A stretch of 64,000 nt of DNA from Solenopsis invicta (lineage: Eukaryota > Arthropoda > Insecta > Hymenoptera > Formicidae). The position numbers were made by a program, and so were the translations under genes. Shown here one piece after another: positions 40,565-53,981 of this stretch. The stretch is from the NCBI RefSeq assembly GCF_016802725.1, contig NC_052672.1:8399685-8463684 (forward strand), in the 5' to 3' direction. Position 1 is the first letter of the stretch. Every line of letters begins with the position of its first letter. Below the pieces are notes generated by a model that was not told where the DNA came from, did no database searches, and worked only from the letters and a program-made list of their open reading frames with translations.

Positions 40565-41059
40565 GTGGTTAGGTATCACGAAACTATCACAAGTGTCCCA
40601 AAACTGTCGGATGTATCCAGCCAATCGTCTTCAAATTTAAAACTGGATTCCGACAGCAATTTGATTTATAAAGATTATATCGGTAGCGAATGTTATAAAA
40701 AGCTGACATTTATTGAATTTTTGTCAATTCAAATTAATTCGCCGATATCACGATCTTTTCAAACTATTGCGTCTATTTACTCACCAGAGCATTGTGCCGC
40801 AATGAAGCCTCTTACAAACCTCAATGGCACATTATATATTCCGCTATATGCTCCGCTTCACGGTTCATTCAGTTCGACTATAAACATCGTCGCTTTTTTT
40901 GCCAAGCTGAATCACGATTCAGTGCCACTTGCTAAACTAAATATAAATATTCCACGCTTTCCTTTTCATCGCTTTTATTTTTCAATTTTTGATATATCTT
41001 TTATAAAAATTTTACCTCGTTATCGCGCGAATCAAATTTTAATATCGCACGCGAAATAA
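40565..41059 (+). CDS. Unusually long open frame in AT-rich DNA, unrecognised
   Basis: A frame of about 164 codons without a stop, in sequence of roughly 60% AT, which is unusual by chance. It is Ser-rich at first (SSQSSSNLKLDSDSN) and becomes hydrophobic and aromatic at the end. The first in-frame ATG lies at 40802, so the earlier part needs an upstream exon or a non-ATG start. No domain, signal peptide or splice context is convincing. It may be a decayed coding remnant. Confidence 0.2.
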   Translation: MVRYHETITSVPKLSDVSSQSSSNLKLDSDSNLIYKDYIGSECYKKLTFIEFLSIQINSPISRSFQTIASIYSPEHCAAMKPLTNLNGTLYIPLYAPLHGSFSSTINIVAFFAKLNHDSVPLAKLNINIPRFPFHRFYFSIFDISFIKILPRYRANQILISHAK

Positions 41060-42628
41060 AGTTAGCGACTAAACGCGAAATATATTTCACCTGCGTGGGT
41101 GCGTAACGACGAGCGTCTTCTCAATTTTACAATCAAAGACGATCGCGTAGTTGACGTTTGAATGTTATTTGCTTAATGCGAAAGACAAGCCGGTAATGAA
41201 TGACGAGAGATGTGAGAAGATGACGTGAGAATATCTCGTAGCTTTTGTTACGCCCTAATCTCGCGGCTCTTATGTAACGTGGGACACGCGTAAGGGCGGT
41301 TCGACTAATTCCACGTTGAGCACGATTACGTATACGACTAATGACACGATATACAGTTAACGCGTGTCGCGCATATTACGTGTCGCTCCGTGGCGCATAC
41401 CTGCACCATGCATTATGGGTCGTGCTTATTCGCCGCATTCTGCTCGGATAGAGAGATTCGAGTTCTCGTACTTGTATCAAAACGTGCAGCGTTATAGTTA
41501 CTACGTACGTAATGACGCTGTCCCTTTTTCCTGAGCTTCCTCCAACGCGATACGATCGCGCTCGGGTATAAATATTCATGGTCTCTAGCTCTGTCCCCCC
41601 ATTGCCCGCCTAGTTCTCTCAATTTCTTCTGCTTTCTACGTTCCACAAAGTGTCGCGGAACTTTCAATCAGGCTCGAGTTTATCTGACAGTGAAATAAAC
41701 TTGCATTGATCTTTAGAAAATTTTGTCTTCAAATAACGAGAACGACCGATATCAGCGGAAGAAAGTTAAATAGATCAATCTGTATTTATTTCACCGCGTG
41801 AATTTGCTTTACATCTCGCGTTAGATCTTGGATCGACATTTCTAAAAAAAAAAAGAAAGATTTTGAAAAAATGTCAGTTTGTCTTACTTTTGCATGCTCG
41901 TAAAATTATACTTTACAACTGTGAAACGTGCTGTATATTTGCCCTCGGTATTATCTCCGTCTGCATCCTCCTCTGTTCCGATTTCGCTCTGATCTCATTT
42001 CACTACGGTGACCTATGTACATACATGGCCGTAGGGGGCTTACAAAAGACAAAAAGAGACGGATAATAGAGAAGAGAGAAACAGGAAGAGGACACATTAG
42101 GACAAAAGGAAAAGGGGAGAGAAAGAGAGAGAGACATGATAATTGGCCGGTCGTCGCTAGACGCGCAAAATAAATTTCCTCGCCGCTAACTAAATTTGAA
42201 CATGGTCACCTATCTTCCCCCGTTGCGCGTACCCACGGTGAAAGGGACGATTAGCCTTGCTTATGCACCGGGCAGGGCGAAATTCCGCCGTCATTCGCGA
42301 AATTTCGTTCCTCCGCGCAACTCGGTACGTCTAGCTCGCCGCCGCGAAATGTATTACGGTCATACAGTCGCCTGTGATTTCGCGACCGCTCCGCTTTATC
42401 CTCGTTTTATTTATTCGCTATTTCCGCATACGTCCGTCCGGAATTACTCCCGCGCGCACATTTGGAGAATGGGTCTTGCGACAATATTGCCCCGCACCAA
42501 TTCTTGCTCACGCACGTTAGCACAACGCGAAACACAAAGCGCACACGCGAATGGATATCCGCATAATTTCGCGTCGTTAATCGGCTTATGCGATTAATTA
42601 AAAAAGAATATAAATTCCGTATTCACGA

Positions 42629-42854
42629 AGTGCGGAGAAGAAACGGTTTTGCCGTGAAGTAATTTAAAAGTTTACTCGGATGTAGGTTAAAAAATAATTA
42701 TGTTTAAATTCGTTGCTAGAATGTCGAAGAAACTATTTGCAGCTTGAACTATCCTTCATAATTATTTTGATGGTCCAGCAAAATTATTTACAGATCTGCA
42801 TCCTGCTAAATTGCAAATTTTTGAGTGTTTCAATGCGGCAAAAATATTTTCGTG
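42629..42854. repeat. Palindromic repeat family A, copy 5
   Basis: A diverged left arm (GTGCGGAGAAGAAACGGTTT). The centre has GTTGCTAGAATGTCGAAG, and the right arm has GATGGTCCAGCAAAATTATT and ACAGATCTGCATC. Confidence 0.65.
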
Positions 42855-44095
42855 AATGTTCTAACAGTGTCGCATATACAAAGTAATAAAGAACGTTACA
42901 TGTCGGTTGTTTCACCGAAATCAACTGGCGAAATTTATGTGACAGCGGGAGATCGCGGAGAGATTATATATCTGTGTCAATCTCAGTGACAACTGCTAGG
43001 AATTGTGCGGCGACATCTCGTCTGGAACTAAAAGGTTTCAGTACCGTTTGTATTGTCGTATCGCCAGTCACGGATCGTTGATTCTTCCGGTCCGACTTTC
43101 ACCGTTAAGGCTCATCCTGAATGTGCCGTCGTGCGAGACAGATTGCTCTAACGTTCATTGTTCCCGGGTAGGAAAAAAAATCGAACAGGTCGATTACGCG
43201 AGGGCCGCGGCCTGGTCGCGAATTATGCGTTCATTATTCTGTAATGACGGCAGGATTGTGTGCATGAAACAGTGTTTGATTTCCGATTCACGCGAAATCG
43301 AGTATTGATTGATACCGAAATAATTGAATCATTATCCAAATTGATAACATTATTCGGTTTCCGAGTAAATCAATACCGAAGTCAGCGAATGCGTCTAAAT
43401 GTGGAGGCAGATGAAGAAATCTGTCACGAGTAAAATATAAAAATCAGATGTTTTCGCAGATGAATGTCGAACGCAGAGGAATGTCATTTCTATTCACCGT
43501 TCCATCGCTTTAGTGCAGAGATATCTTCTTAGTTTTACTTTTATCGATTTAATATGATCATTTTGTTCTTCTATAATTAATTGATTTTAATTCGTTTAAT
43601 TTGTTCCATTGCATGCTTAAATAGTAGGAGCAATCGGGCGCGGAAAATGCAAAATGCCCAAACACTTGAAGCGTATCCGATCAATAAGCTTCATTAAAAA
43701 AAAAGTAGACTGATTCTTGTTACGTCGAAGTTTAAGGTAAGAAACTTTGTTCGATCATTCCGGTTGTGAATCTCCTACTGAAATCAAAACAACCTAACGG
43801 TTTCATCAAACTTCGGCCGACTTGGAACTTAATCACGATCGTGTCAACTATTACATTTGAAACTCAAGTAACTTCAGCGTTGTTTACTTGATCTATCTAT
43901 ATATGATATAGCAGATAAAGTTAGTTTGTGTGAAGTGCATATGCAGAGGTGTGAAAGTGGCTTCACAGCGAAGATGCAATCACAAAATGTAAATTTGTAC
44001 AAATTCAATTAGCGCAAAACCAAAGCTCTACGCTTACTGTTAAATAATATCGAATTATTCCCAATCTGAATCATTTGAGATAGGTTGCTCCAATT

Positions 44096-44740
44096 CAATA
44101 TATCGTTAATTTAATTAAAACAATTAAACAATTGTTTTAGTTAAATTAACGATATATTGGGTACAATGGAATTAAACAATTTAACTCAAGAAATCATATT
44201 AAATATTTAAATTCAAATTTAGTTATAATTTACTAAATCTATACATTAATACGCTGTTTATTTTGAAACTAATTATAAGTTTATCACAAAAATAAAGATA
44301 AAATTATGATTAGATTATTTAGTAAGTTTATCCATTAATATACTGTTTATTTTGAAATTAATTATAAGTCTATCTCAAAAATAAAGTGATTAGATAAAAT
44401 TATTTTTGTTAAAATAAATCCTAGATCTAAATAAGTGAAAATTGAATGTAATTTTTTGAGTGATGTTACTCTAAAAGTAAAAATTTATTCTTGTAAAATA
44501 AAAATTAAACTTGTACAATTTTTTAAATGGTTTTTTATTCTGTGAGATTTGAAGAGAATATTTTTATTTAATAATTTAAGTGTAATAGAAAAAAATATTA
44601 AATGTGTTTGTTAAAATAACAAATTTCACCATACACGTGGAAGTAAAAAGTAACAAGATATTGTTTAAATCCAAGAATTAGTTTATAATTAATCTGTTGA
44701 TATTTAAAAGTGTATTTGGTTTAAGAGTGATATTTGTTTT
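44096..44740. repeat. AT-rich repeat with strong hairpin and tandem duplication
   Basis: At 44096-44159 two 30-base arms, beginning CAATATATCGTTAATTTAA, pair with one mismatch around a 4-base loop. At 44231-44408 a 90-base unit is repeated twice in tandem (CATTAATACGCTGTTTATTT and CATTAATATACTGTTTATTT). The remainder resembles 11040-11340. Confidence 0.65.
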
Positions 44741-45451
44741 TAATATTATAAATATAGTATACTTTTGTAATATGCGTTGGCTGCATTTTGGAATTAAAGC
44801 GAAAACGTCGCGTGCACATTGTTAAACACATCTAGAAGGACATTAGCACGAGAGAGAAAGATGGCACAACGAGAGGGGAGGAGTGGAAATTGTTGGGTGT
44901 ACCGAAGACACTTGTCTCGGTCGCCGCCTAATGCAACCGTAACGCAATAATTATGCGGTTGGGAGCGTACTAATTAAGGCAGAAAGTAAAAAAAAAATTA
45001 AAGAGCTTTTAGCTTTCGCGCCACCGTTAACTTCAAGTTTGCCCCGCTCGACGCTCTCCTTGCACTTCTCGGGTTTTTTGTCGCCGCTCTTCGTGAAACC
45101 ACTCCGTTTTTTCTATTGCACCTAGATTAAAATCGCGCATGGCGCCGCAAGGTGTTCTCAGGCCGGCTGCCGATGATATCGAGCTAACGACGCGATTTAT
45201 GGTAACGTCGGGTTAGAAAAGGAATAACGAAGGGAAAGGAAAAGGAATGCGGAAAGTAGATTAAGTTGATATAATATTTATTACTTAAAATTGCATTATT
45301 CTGATAATAACTCTCTATTCAGTCCGTTCCATCGGTAAGAACAGGGGATAATTTATTTTTCATGTTTTTATGAGATGAAAATTATTCTTGCATGAAAACA
45401 ACGATTTTAATGAAAATTTGATTAAAATTGAACTAAAAATTTTCAACGTCT

Positions 45452-45714
45452 GTGCTAAAGATAGATGTTGAAAATGTCTAAAGATAATTTTGTTAGACCG
45501 TGTTTGAATAATGTGTACAATGCTCAAACATGTTGTGAACGATTTTGACAATCTAACAATCTAAGTTTAAACGTCTTATATAATTATTTCAATGGTTGAA
45601 CAAAACTATTTTCATTATTTTAATATTTATTAGTACCACAAATATTTCAGCACCAAAATTATTTTCTGTACCTAGCTTAATCTTAGGCACTTCAACAAAA
45701 CTATTCTTTCCGCA
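45452..45714. repeat. Palindromic repeat family A, copy 6
   Basis: A degraded left arm (GCTAAAGATAG, GATAATTTTGTTAGACC) and a right arm ending in CAACAAAACTATTCTTTCCG. It contains an internal duplication around 45600-45660. Confidence 0.55.
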
Positions 45715-45795
45715 TAAAAAGAACAATTTTACTTTATTAATTTTATTTACTTAATTTTATTTTACTTTAATAATTTTTAGTATTGAAAAATTGTA

Positions 45796-45972
45796 AATTA
45801 GAAAATAATTTTATGTTGGTAGAAATTATTATGTAAGATATTTAAACAGGGTGGTATTGTTACAAAAATCTTTGACATTTTAGTAAGCAGCTTCAATGTC
45901 CAATATAAATTTTTTAATAGTTTAACATAATTATTTTCTGATCTGGATTTTAGCAAAATTGTTTTTTTTTTT
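45796..45972. repeat. Palindromic repeat family A, fragment
   Basis: Matches the inner part of the family (AAATAATTTTATGTTGGT, CTTTGACATTTTAGTAAGC, ATTATTTTCTGATCTGGAT) only 80 bases after copy 6. Outer ends are lost. Confidence 0.45.
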
Positions 45973-47245
45973 AAATGAATAGTAAAAAATTGAATTGAAA
46001 GGAAATTTATGAACAAAATTATCGCGGAGAACCTCGGAACTTTGTTGAACGAAAAGGACGTCCCTAGTTGTCCGCTATATAAATTTCGTTAAGCGGTCGG
46101 ATTGCCGACGTGACGTGCCGCGCGCGAGGTGCAACAAAGTTTCGCCTGGGCTTTCGCGCGCGACGGCTCTCGCTGCAACTCGAATCCCGTGACAACAGGG
46201 ACAAGAGCCGCTGCATGTATTTACATCTACGTCATAAATCCCGACGTTGCGCGCCGAATGCGGCAAATAGGCAATCCGGAAAGCGTAGCGGAATCATTCG
46301 GCGACGCCGTATACCGCGCTGCATCTCGCGAGATTTCCTTCCGCGCGAACGGGCTCTCGGCTCTCCCTGCAGGAACTATCATTCGTCTGTGCAGAACTCG
46401 TGACAGGACCGAGGAGGATACACGGTGCGCCTGGCATTTCGCAATTTCCTTCCGCGCGGGAGGAAAGAGGATGCACCGAGCGCCACGGAGAGTCGTCTCT
46501 CTCTCTTTCTCTCTCTCTGTCTCTGTCTCTCTGGAAGAGACGGGCGGACGCGCGGCGGTGTGTTAGCGGTGGAAACAAAATTTCGGAATGGGTTTCTCGG
46601 TAATTAGTTCTGCGAGACAACTACTTGCCCGAGCTCCTGAGGTGACTCGCGCCATCGGGGGTAAATTAGATGCGATATAAAGCTGGCGAATTCCCTGGGT
46701 GGGATAACGCTCGCTAGAAATTGCAAATCAGATGCCGGTGCTGCGCAAAGCGGGACGGACGCGGAATAAGATGGGAATAAATATTCTCCGCGTGGACAGT
46801 AAGAAATTAGGAAGAACGCGGGTCCGAGAGTCTCTCGTGGCTGATGTTATATTTAATTCATGTACCTTGTTACACGAAAACGCGGAGATAGTACAGCGGG
46901 TCGCATCGTAATTCGTATTTACGATGTCGCGCGATGGTTGGCCCTTTTCGAGAAGAGCGCACGGATCGATCGGGGTGTGCGGAAAAGAAGAGCGGAGAAT
47001 CTCAGTGACTCGGCCGTTTCCGTCGATATATCGACTATCCTTTCCATTTATTTTACTTCGGTGAATTCGACAGCCGGAATGAATCATCATATAACGATTC
47101 TTTTCTAATAATTAGAATTATTCCTAGTGGAATTCCGTTTCATCGAACAAGAATCAATGCCTAATGAAACTTTCCAGCGTTGTTTTGCACATACTATACG
47201 TTTACTCGCCAACTTGCCACTGAAAAGAAAATGTATTTAACATTT

Positions 47246-47450
47246 GCGCATGAGAAAAAAATTTTACTGAAATACAGATCTAAAAGTAATTATGTTAAAC
47301 ATTTAAAAACTTCTATTGGATGCTTAACTTAGATGCTGGAATTTCAAAACTGTTAGCAACAACGTTATCGTGCTTACGTGTAAAATTATTCTCTGATCTG
47401 TATCTAACTAAATTTTTGGATTCTCCAGTAAAATTGTTTTTTTCCATGTG
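47246..47450. repeat. Palindromic repeat family A, copy 7
   Basis: Starts GCGCATGAGAAAAAAATTTT with AATACAGATCTAAAAGTAAT. The right arm has TATTCTCTGATCTGTATC and ends TTTTTTTCCATGTG. Confidence 0.6.
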
Positions 47451-50400
47451 ACTATAATTGAATGTTAAAATTATAATGAATGCAATCATTTCTTCGTCAA
47501 TAACGCATAGTATGTTACTATTACCAACATTATAGCGGTAAGTTCAGTGCGCAATCCTTAAAACATCTTTTTAATTAAACGTGTCTAATCTATTATTACG
47601 CAAAGATTCCTCTCGCCAAATTAAATCCAACTTCCAACTGGATTCTCTCAATGCGGCAGTTTGCAAACTGCTTTATGAAGAAAAGTAGGCAAAACTTCGT
47701 CATTTCCCAAATGAGTACGGCTAAAGGGATCGTCAAAGCGTCGGTAATGTCCATTTTGAAATTGGACACCAGGGGGTCGTGTGCGATAGCAAACTCCCGT
47801 AATTCCAAATCTGACAATAACACTCCTTTCTGGGGATGCAATAACACAAATTATTACTCCATTCTGAAACGCAGCCGGGTCGTTGCCCATTATCCGTTGT
47901 GAGGGATAAATTGAGATCTAGGATAACATAAATTGTATCTTGGGAAATGCATCGAATCTATTTCGTGTATTCACTTTGCTGTTTTATGCAACGATTCTGA
48001 GTCTTCATATTTACATCGCTTTAGATATTTGCGTTTTAAAAATAAAGCTACATTAAACAGTAAAAAAGTTGCAAAGTTTCCAACGCAAGTTTCCAACAAA
48101 TTGTATAGTAAATATTATTCTTTCTGCCAATATATTATTTAATTTTGTTTATTGTTTATATTATTAAATTAGTCGATTTTTTGTTATTGAAAAATAGTTT
48201 TCCACTTTTTTGGGAAACTTACTTAAGTTGTGTCACTTTTGAAGCAAGGGTGAAATAATGTTTTTAAATTAGATTTTCAATTTTTTGTATCTTTTATTGT
48301 ATTTATTGATTTTATATTCTATTTTTTTATTTATGGTAATTTCTAGACTTAGCGATCTACATGGGATAATTTTATTTTACGGGATGTGTCTCAATTTATT
48401 TGTGACTTTATCGCATCTATTCAATCTCAGTTGCTTTTATTTCCTCTTTCGTCAGCGCGAAAGTGTTTATTCGCGGAAGTTCATCAATACGAATGAAACC
48501 GTAGAGCGAACGCGAGTAATTTCTCTCCGCGGTTCGCGGTTTATTGCGAGTTTTGTTTCTATCGTGTTACGCTCGCTCGAAGTTTATTAACGCAGCTAAT
48601 GTGGATAGAATTACGCGAGCTTCTCAGTTACAAATCGCACGATACGGAAATAAGTTGATAACGGAAAAATAATCCAGATTATGCAAGTGAAATATATGAC
48701 ATTATTAAAGTGAAATGCAGATGTACTCTGGAAAGGGTGAAAAATAATAAAGCCCATGATAATTTACATATTAACGAAACTGAGTATTCGTTCTAAGTTA
48801 CCGACACAAGTGTACCTCTGGATAATAATTCTCATGCATTTTAAAAAGTCATTTACTTTGGAAGTTTACGAGAAATATTAAAAAGTAAGTCAATAAAGTC
48901 AGAACGACGGACGCAACAATAATACTCCATCTAGCAGAGAGACAAAAAGTTTCGCGGATGTTACCGTCTTAAATCTCCGCCAAGTTGAAAATCACCGGCA
49001 AAGATTTCCGCACGTAGCTCCATGGGTAAAGAAAGAATGAAAAAAACGACTATAGATCTCCCTTATGAGTTCTGCTGTCGCGGTACATAAATCAGGAGCG
49101 TCGACTCGCAACCTCGCTAGAATTTATCGAGTCTAAACGCCCACGTAATGCAATCCCGTCGCTGCTTTTGTCGTCGGGACATAAATATAAAATAATATAA
49201 TGTCCAATTTTTTTTTTTTAAATGTTGCACACGCCGCGACACCCCGTACGCGATTCTTAATCCGCTAATCCGTTGATTGGATCCGTAATGAAAAACGGCG
49301 AGACTCCATTTTGATTTGTCGGAGAGGCAAACATTTCTGTCAAAGTTATAATTAATTTCTAACATATCGGTCTAATCTCATTTATTATTGTAGATTTGTT
49401 CTTAGTTCTCGATATTTATAACAGCGCGACATGAAACAACTGGAAAACAGTTTTTTATCTCGGAATCAGACAGCACTTTGCACAGTACACGACGCTAAGT
49501 TATAATGTAACATTTTGTTTTGACATGAGGATCCAGTTCATTTATCATTAATTTGTTTTTCATTCTTGACACTTGCGAAGCGAGACATAAAATATCCATA
49601 GAAAATTAACTTTATCATCATTAAATAATAATAATAATGATAAGTCATTAAATAATAATAGAAAATGCCTCAGAATCAGATGACAGCACTTAGCTCAGAG
49701 TATGACGCTAATTTATATTTCATTTTGACATAACAATCTAATTTCGTTTATTGTTCATTGTTTTTTTTTGTTTTTCGACAATTGGGAAACGCGATAAAAT
49801 CTCCGTGAAAAATAGAGTTTGTTCGTCGCCAACAATAACTGAAAAAAATCTCGGAATTAGACGACAGCGTTTATCGTCAGCGCAGAATACGACGCTAAAT
49901 CGAGTGCGAATGCAGAGCGACGAAACAAACGGAATTGTTTAACCGTTTCGTTACATGCTATCGCCATGCATCGCGCTAAATGTGAAAGCGTATTCAATCG
50001 AGAGCGCGGCGCGAGCAAGAATTGAAATGGCGAACGTTTAATCGCTCGCTCGCAGCCGCGAATTTATTCAGATTGGAGCATTGCTATGCAAAAATAGTGT
50101 AAATCGCATAATCAAAGTTAAACTGCGCAACAAAATTACTAACTGCTAAATCCTTTAACGCGGCCCGTCGCGAAATAGCGAACCCGCCGAAATAGACGCG
50201 AGATTGACGAAAATAAATTCACAAAAATCGCGCTGTAATTAATAAACGCATATAAAATGCCGCGTCTGAATAATTAATCAAAACTTTCGTGAAGCAGCGA
50301 GCGAGCCCCTCGAATTTCAAGTCTCACGTTTTACACACTCGCCGAATTATTTGTCACTGCACGTTGTTTCGTGTATGACGATCGTATCGCGCCGGATATT

Positions 50401-50462
50401 TCACAACCGGAAGGGTCACGTACGAAATGAAAAGTTGACATTTTTTTTTCATCGGGTTTCCG

Positions 50463-50484
50463 GAGCGCGCGCGTGCGCGCGCGT
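50463..50484. repeat. Alternating CG/TG tract with Z-DNA potential
   Basis: GCGCGCGCGTGCGCGCGCGT is a strictly alternating purine-pyrimidine run within a CpG island. Many CpG dinucleotides survive here. Confidence 0.6.
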
Positions 50485-52177
50485 ACGAGTAGAGGGTTGA
50501 TTTCTAATGTCGTGACGCGGTGAAGGGCGCGCGATAGATCTCCCTTTACGGCCGTACAGGCCAACGTCACAGTGCATAAATCAATGGTAACGCGGTTGAA
50601 CACGGCGTGGATTTATCGAGCGCGTCTTTCCCCGTGCGTAATGATAAATTATGACGATCGAATGACGGCGACTGGTCTCGAGGCGACAAGAGGGGTGACG
50701 ATACGCGCGTGTGTGCACAGGGTGACGTGTAATATGGGGTGCCGCGTCGTTTTCGGGGTGAGTATCGACGGCGAGCGGCGCACGTTATTATTATATGTTC
50801 GTCGTTTGCTCGCCGACTGCCAATACGGACTTTCCGTATAATGGCGTCATCCCCGAGGCGAGTTAACGAGGGTCTTTCGTGCATGCGGCGCTGCGTTACG
50901 TAAACATAAGCTCGCGAGGACAGGACATCTATGATAATGCAGCTTCCTGAAGCGAATGTTGATACTCACGCTAGATCTGAATGCCCCGAATTCTAGGGAG
51001 TTAAAATCAACTTGCAGAGGCCACGTTCTACTTTTATCTCTATCTTGCGAAATGGAGTAGAGGAAACCGGGGCTCGTTAGCACAGTTTTTATAAAGAAAT
51101 GTTTTTTTCTATTACAATAGTACAATTTAATCAATACAATAGTACAATAATTAATTATTTAGATATTCGATAAACTGTAATATTGTGATAGAACATTTCT
51201 TTACACTTTTGTACTAAAAACAATTCTGGATATGATATGATTTTATTGAAATGGGTAAAATACGAACATGCATTACAGAAAACTTGCATCGATGGTAGAA
51301 TAAATTGGCACGGTGTAAATTGCCTATGAAACAAATTCCATATTAAATTAATGAAAAAGTAATAAACGTTAGAAACAATCGTAGATTCTTAACTCTTTAC
51401 TTTTTTTAAAGATTGTATTTTTTTTTAATTATTTCATGATAATTGAATAGCAAAATGTTACAGACCAAACAAATGTAAATTATGTCATATGTAGCTTGCT
51501 ATAGAAATATTAAATACACAGGTTTGTTAGAGTTAAATTCTAATTAAATGTTGCGCATTTCTCACTCGCACGTGAGCTAAGCTTATCTTAATTATGAGTC
51601 AACATACTATATCTCCACGTACATTTCATTTCAATCATGTCATTATATCAAATTACTTATTATTATTTAAAATGCAATGTCACATGATAACAGAAACCTT
51701 TTTTCTAATTATTCTTATATTTTTTATTTTATTTAATTACTTTAATTAAATAATAAGTTATTTAATTATTTTAATTGGCATACGACTTATTGGACTTATT
51801 CTCTCAAGCTGAAGAACAGTAATGAATTTTTGAAGCTTTTGGAATATTTACTTATCTTCTTTTGAAATAGATTTACTCTTTCTTTATTTTTTTATAATGC
51901 TGGTTTGATCTAAATAAAACTTTGGAAATTTACGTTATAAAAGAAATATTTTGCGACAATTTTTCCATTGCTTTTTTTGCAATAAATAAATAAACGGACC
52001 GCAATACGGACATCACCAAATTGTTTAATTTATAATTTTCTTGAATTAAAGATAGCGACGTAAAAATGTAATTATTCGACGACAGCTCTTTTGTTATTTC
52101 CGAACCTCAATGAAAAATTACCCTTTCTCTCTATTTATAATTTTTTCCAACCGTTAATCAGACAATCTACATTTTAT

Positions 52178-52178
<1 letters not shown>

Positions 52179-52217
<39 letters not shown>
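52179..52217. repeat. (AG)n microsatellite
   Basis: About 19 AG units. A second tract follows at 52370-52400. Confidence 0.95.
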
Positions 52218-52221
<4 letters not shown>

Positions 52222-52367
52222 GAGGGAGGAAAGAGACTCTCTAATTGCAGTACACAAATTAACGTCGTTGTGAGCGCGGACAGCTGCGACGACAGTTCTC
52301 CGTAGTGCGCGAGTTGTTTTAGCACGAGTTACTGGCATAGACTGACTTTTACGCGGTATCAGATGCG

Positions 52368-52369
<2 letters not shown>

Positions 52370-52400
<31 letters not shown>
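52370..52400. repeat. (AG)n microsatellite
   Basis: About 15 AG units, 150 bases after the first tract. Confidence 0.95.
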
Positions 52401-52401
<1 letters not shown>

Positions 52402-52944
52402 AGTATAAATTACATTAATTAACACATTGACGTGCACCTTACAACTTTACCATTATACTTGCCTCGGCAGCGTGAAAACCGCATTTGTATTATGCATTCG
52501 ACGAGCGCCGCCAGTAAATTGGTGGTTTTACGTTAATGCACTAATCACGAAAGGTTAATGAGATTACATATAATTCCACATCGTACCGCTGCATAATCCG
52601 TATACCTTACAAAGGAACAAAGGAAGGAAAAGCCGCTTAAGATGACAGTTGACTGATTCGCCAAAAGTCATTTTGCTCGTAGAGTCGTATTCTTCTCTTA
52701 TTATGCTTTTATTATTATTTTTTTTTATATTTTTTTTTTATTAGTTCTTTTTACATTAGGCCGCATATTAATCCGCGGCCCATATGAATTTTAATAAAAA
52801 TTTCGCCGATGAAATCATCCAATACCTGATCGACTGGCGTGTCGAGAAGTCGAAAAGTATCGATTTGGGACCGAATGTCGGACGTTCGATAACCGCTTCC
52901 AATAGTTTTTTATGAGAACGTTTCGCGTAATGTGTCAATTTCAG

Positions 52945-53093
52945 ATACGTCCACGGCAAACACACGCCCGGTGAAGAACCACTCGCGAAAATGAGCGCGG
53001 CCGTCGAAAACGGCGTGGACGCCTCGAAACCGCGCGGTGGCGGCGGCGTTTTCTCGAGGGCGTTCGCCACACGCGCGCAGCCCTACGAGGAAG
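52945..53093 (+). CDS. Exon of an unrecognised plus-strand gene (possible start exon)
   Basis: A polypyrimidine-AG acceptor (TCAATTTCAG) precedes 52945, and a consensus donor GGTGAGT follows 53093. An ATG at 52991 opens a frame of 34 codons plus one base, with GC-rich coding-like codon use. The frame is also open from 52946 up to that ATG, so the exon may be internal rather than the first coding one. The encoded segment is Ala/Gly-rich at first, with a run of four glycines, and ends acidic (PYEE). I do not recognise the family. The upstream partner exon is not identified; the GC-rich leader candidate near 27 kb is one possibility. Confidence 0.5.
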
Positions 53094-53981
53094 GTGAGTC
53101 CGACGACAGCTACTGGTCACTCCCGGGCAGGTTGTGGTGTTGTACGCGGGATTTGCTCCCCCTTTCTGTGGTGCTTGGGAAGATAAACATCGTGCTCGTA
53201 GGTTTCAAGCCTCGCTGGTGTCCGCCATGCGAAGTTTCCGCCGGAAATTCAAGGCACTTACGGGCTTATCTTGGATATGACGTCAATCAAACACGTAGGC
53301 AAAACACACACGACGTTCCGCGTTCCGACGTGTATCACACAATTACGGGGTTATTAATTATTACACGTTTAATCATTATTTATTTTAGTGTATCGCGTAT
53401 AATCGCGTTAAGTACCTCGCTTTTAGCACAATGCTCCGTCTCTCCAGCTTGGTCTTGGGTCACGTAGTTTGATGGTAACGCGTTGCGGCACTTTATATGT
53501 ATACATATACATATATAATGCATCACATCCTGTTATGACTTTTATTGCCATGTATATAACGCTCGTGTCTACTTCGGTCTGCACTACATACATTCTCGCG
53601 GCAAGCTCGATATGCTTCCAACGGATAATAAACCATGAAGAATCTCGCTTTCACTGAATAGACACTGCAACATCGGCGCAAACCATACATCAGGTTATTC
53701 CTTGTTGTAGTTTGCTCCGATCTCGATATATATCTCCGATTGAGACAGCACGCGTACGTCGATACGAAGGCAAAGGAAAGAATCCCCTAGACTCGGAGAG
53801 TTTTTACATTTTTCTAATTTATATTTTTACAGTGGCGCGAAAAAATAGAATGCATTTAATAATTGGTACAGAAACAGTTATTATACATTATTAAGCATTG
53901 TTAAAGTATCAAAAGTTGCCTCGGTTGAAAACAGCACTTGTTAAATTATTTCTTATGTCATTCACATATCCGTTTAATATT

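Larger units (their letters stand above)
47451..52944. other. No gene seen: probable intron or intergenic DNA
   Basis: GC-rich patches lie near 48440-49110 and 49890-50880. A consensus donor word GTGAGT occurs at 50759 after an open GC-rich segment, but no acceptor or start is convincing. The tract 51100-52170 is AT-rich and empty. Confidence 0.5.

Noticed and set aside
46110..46210. Possible tRNA-like B-box (ACTCGAATCCCG)
   Set aside because: No matching A-box, acceptor stem or cloverleaf could be placed around it.
47596..47902. Overlapping frames on both strands, possible coding remnant
   Set aside because: No recognised protein motif. The symmetry of open frames suggests composition or an unclassified repeat, not a gene.
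52177..52437. Frames with Leu-Ser repeats near 52.2 kb and in other CT/GA tracts
   Set aside because: Translations of microsatellites, not genes.
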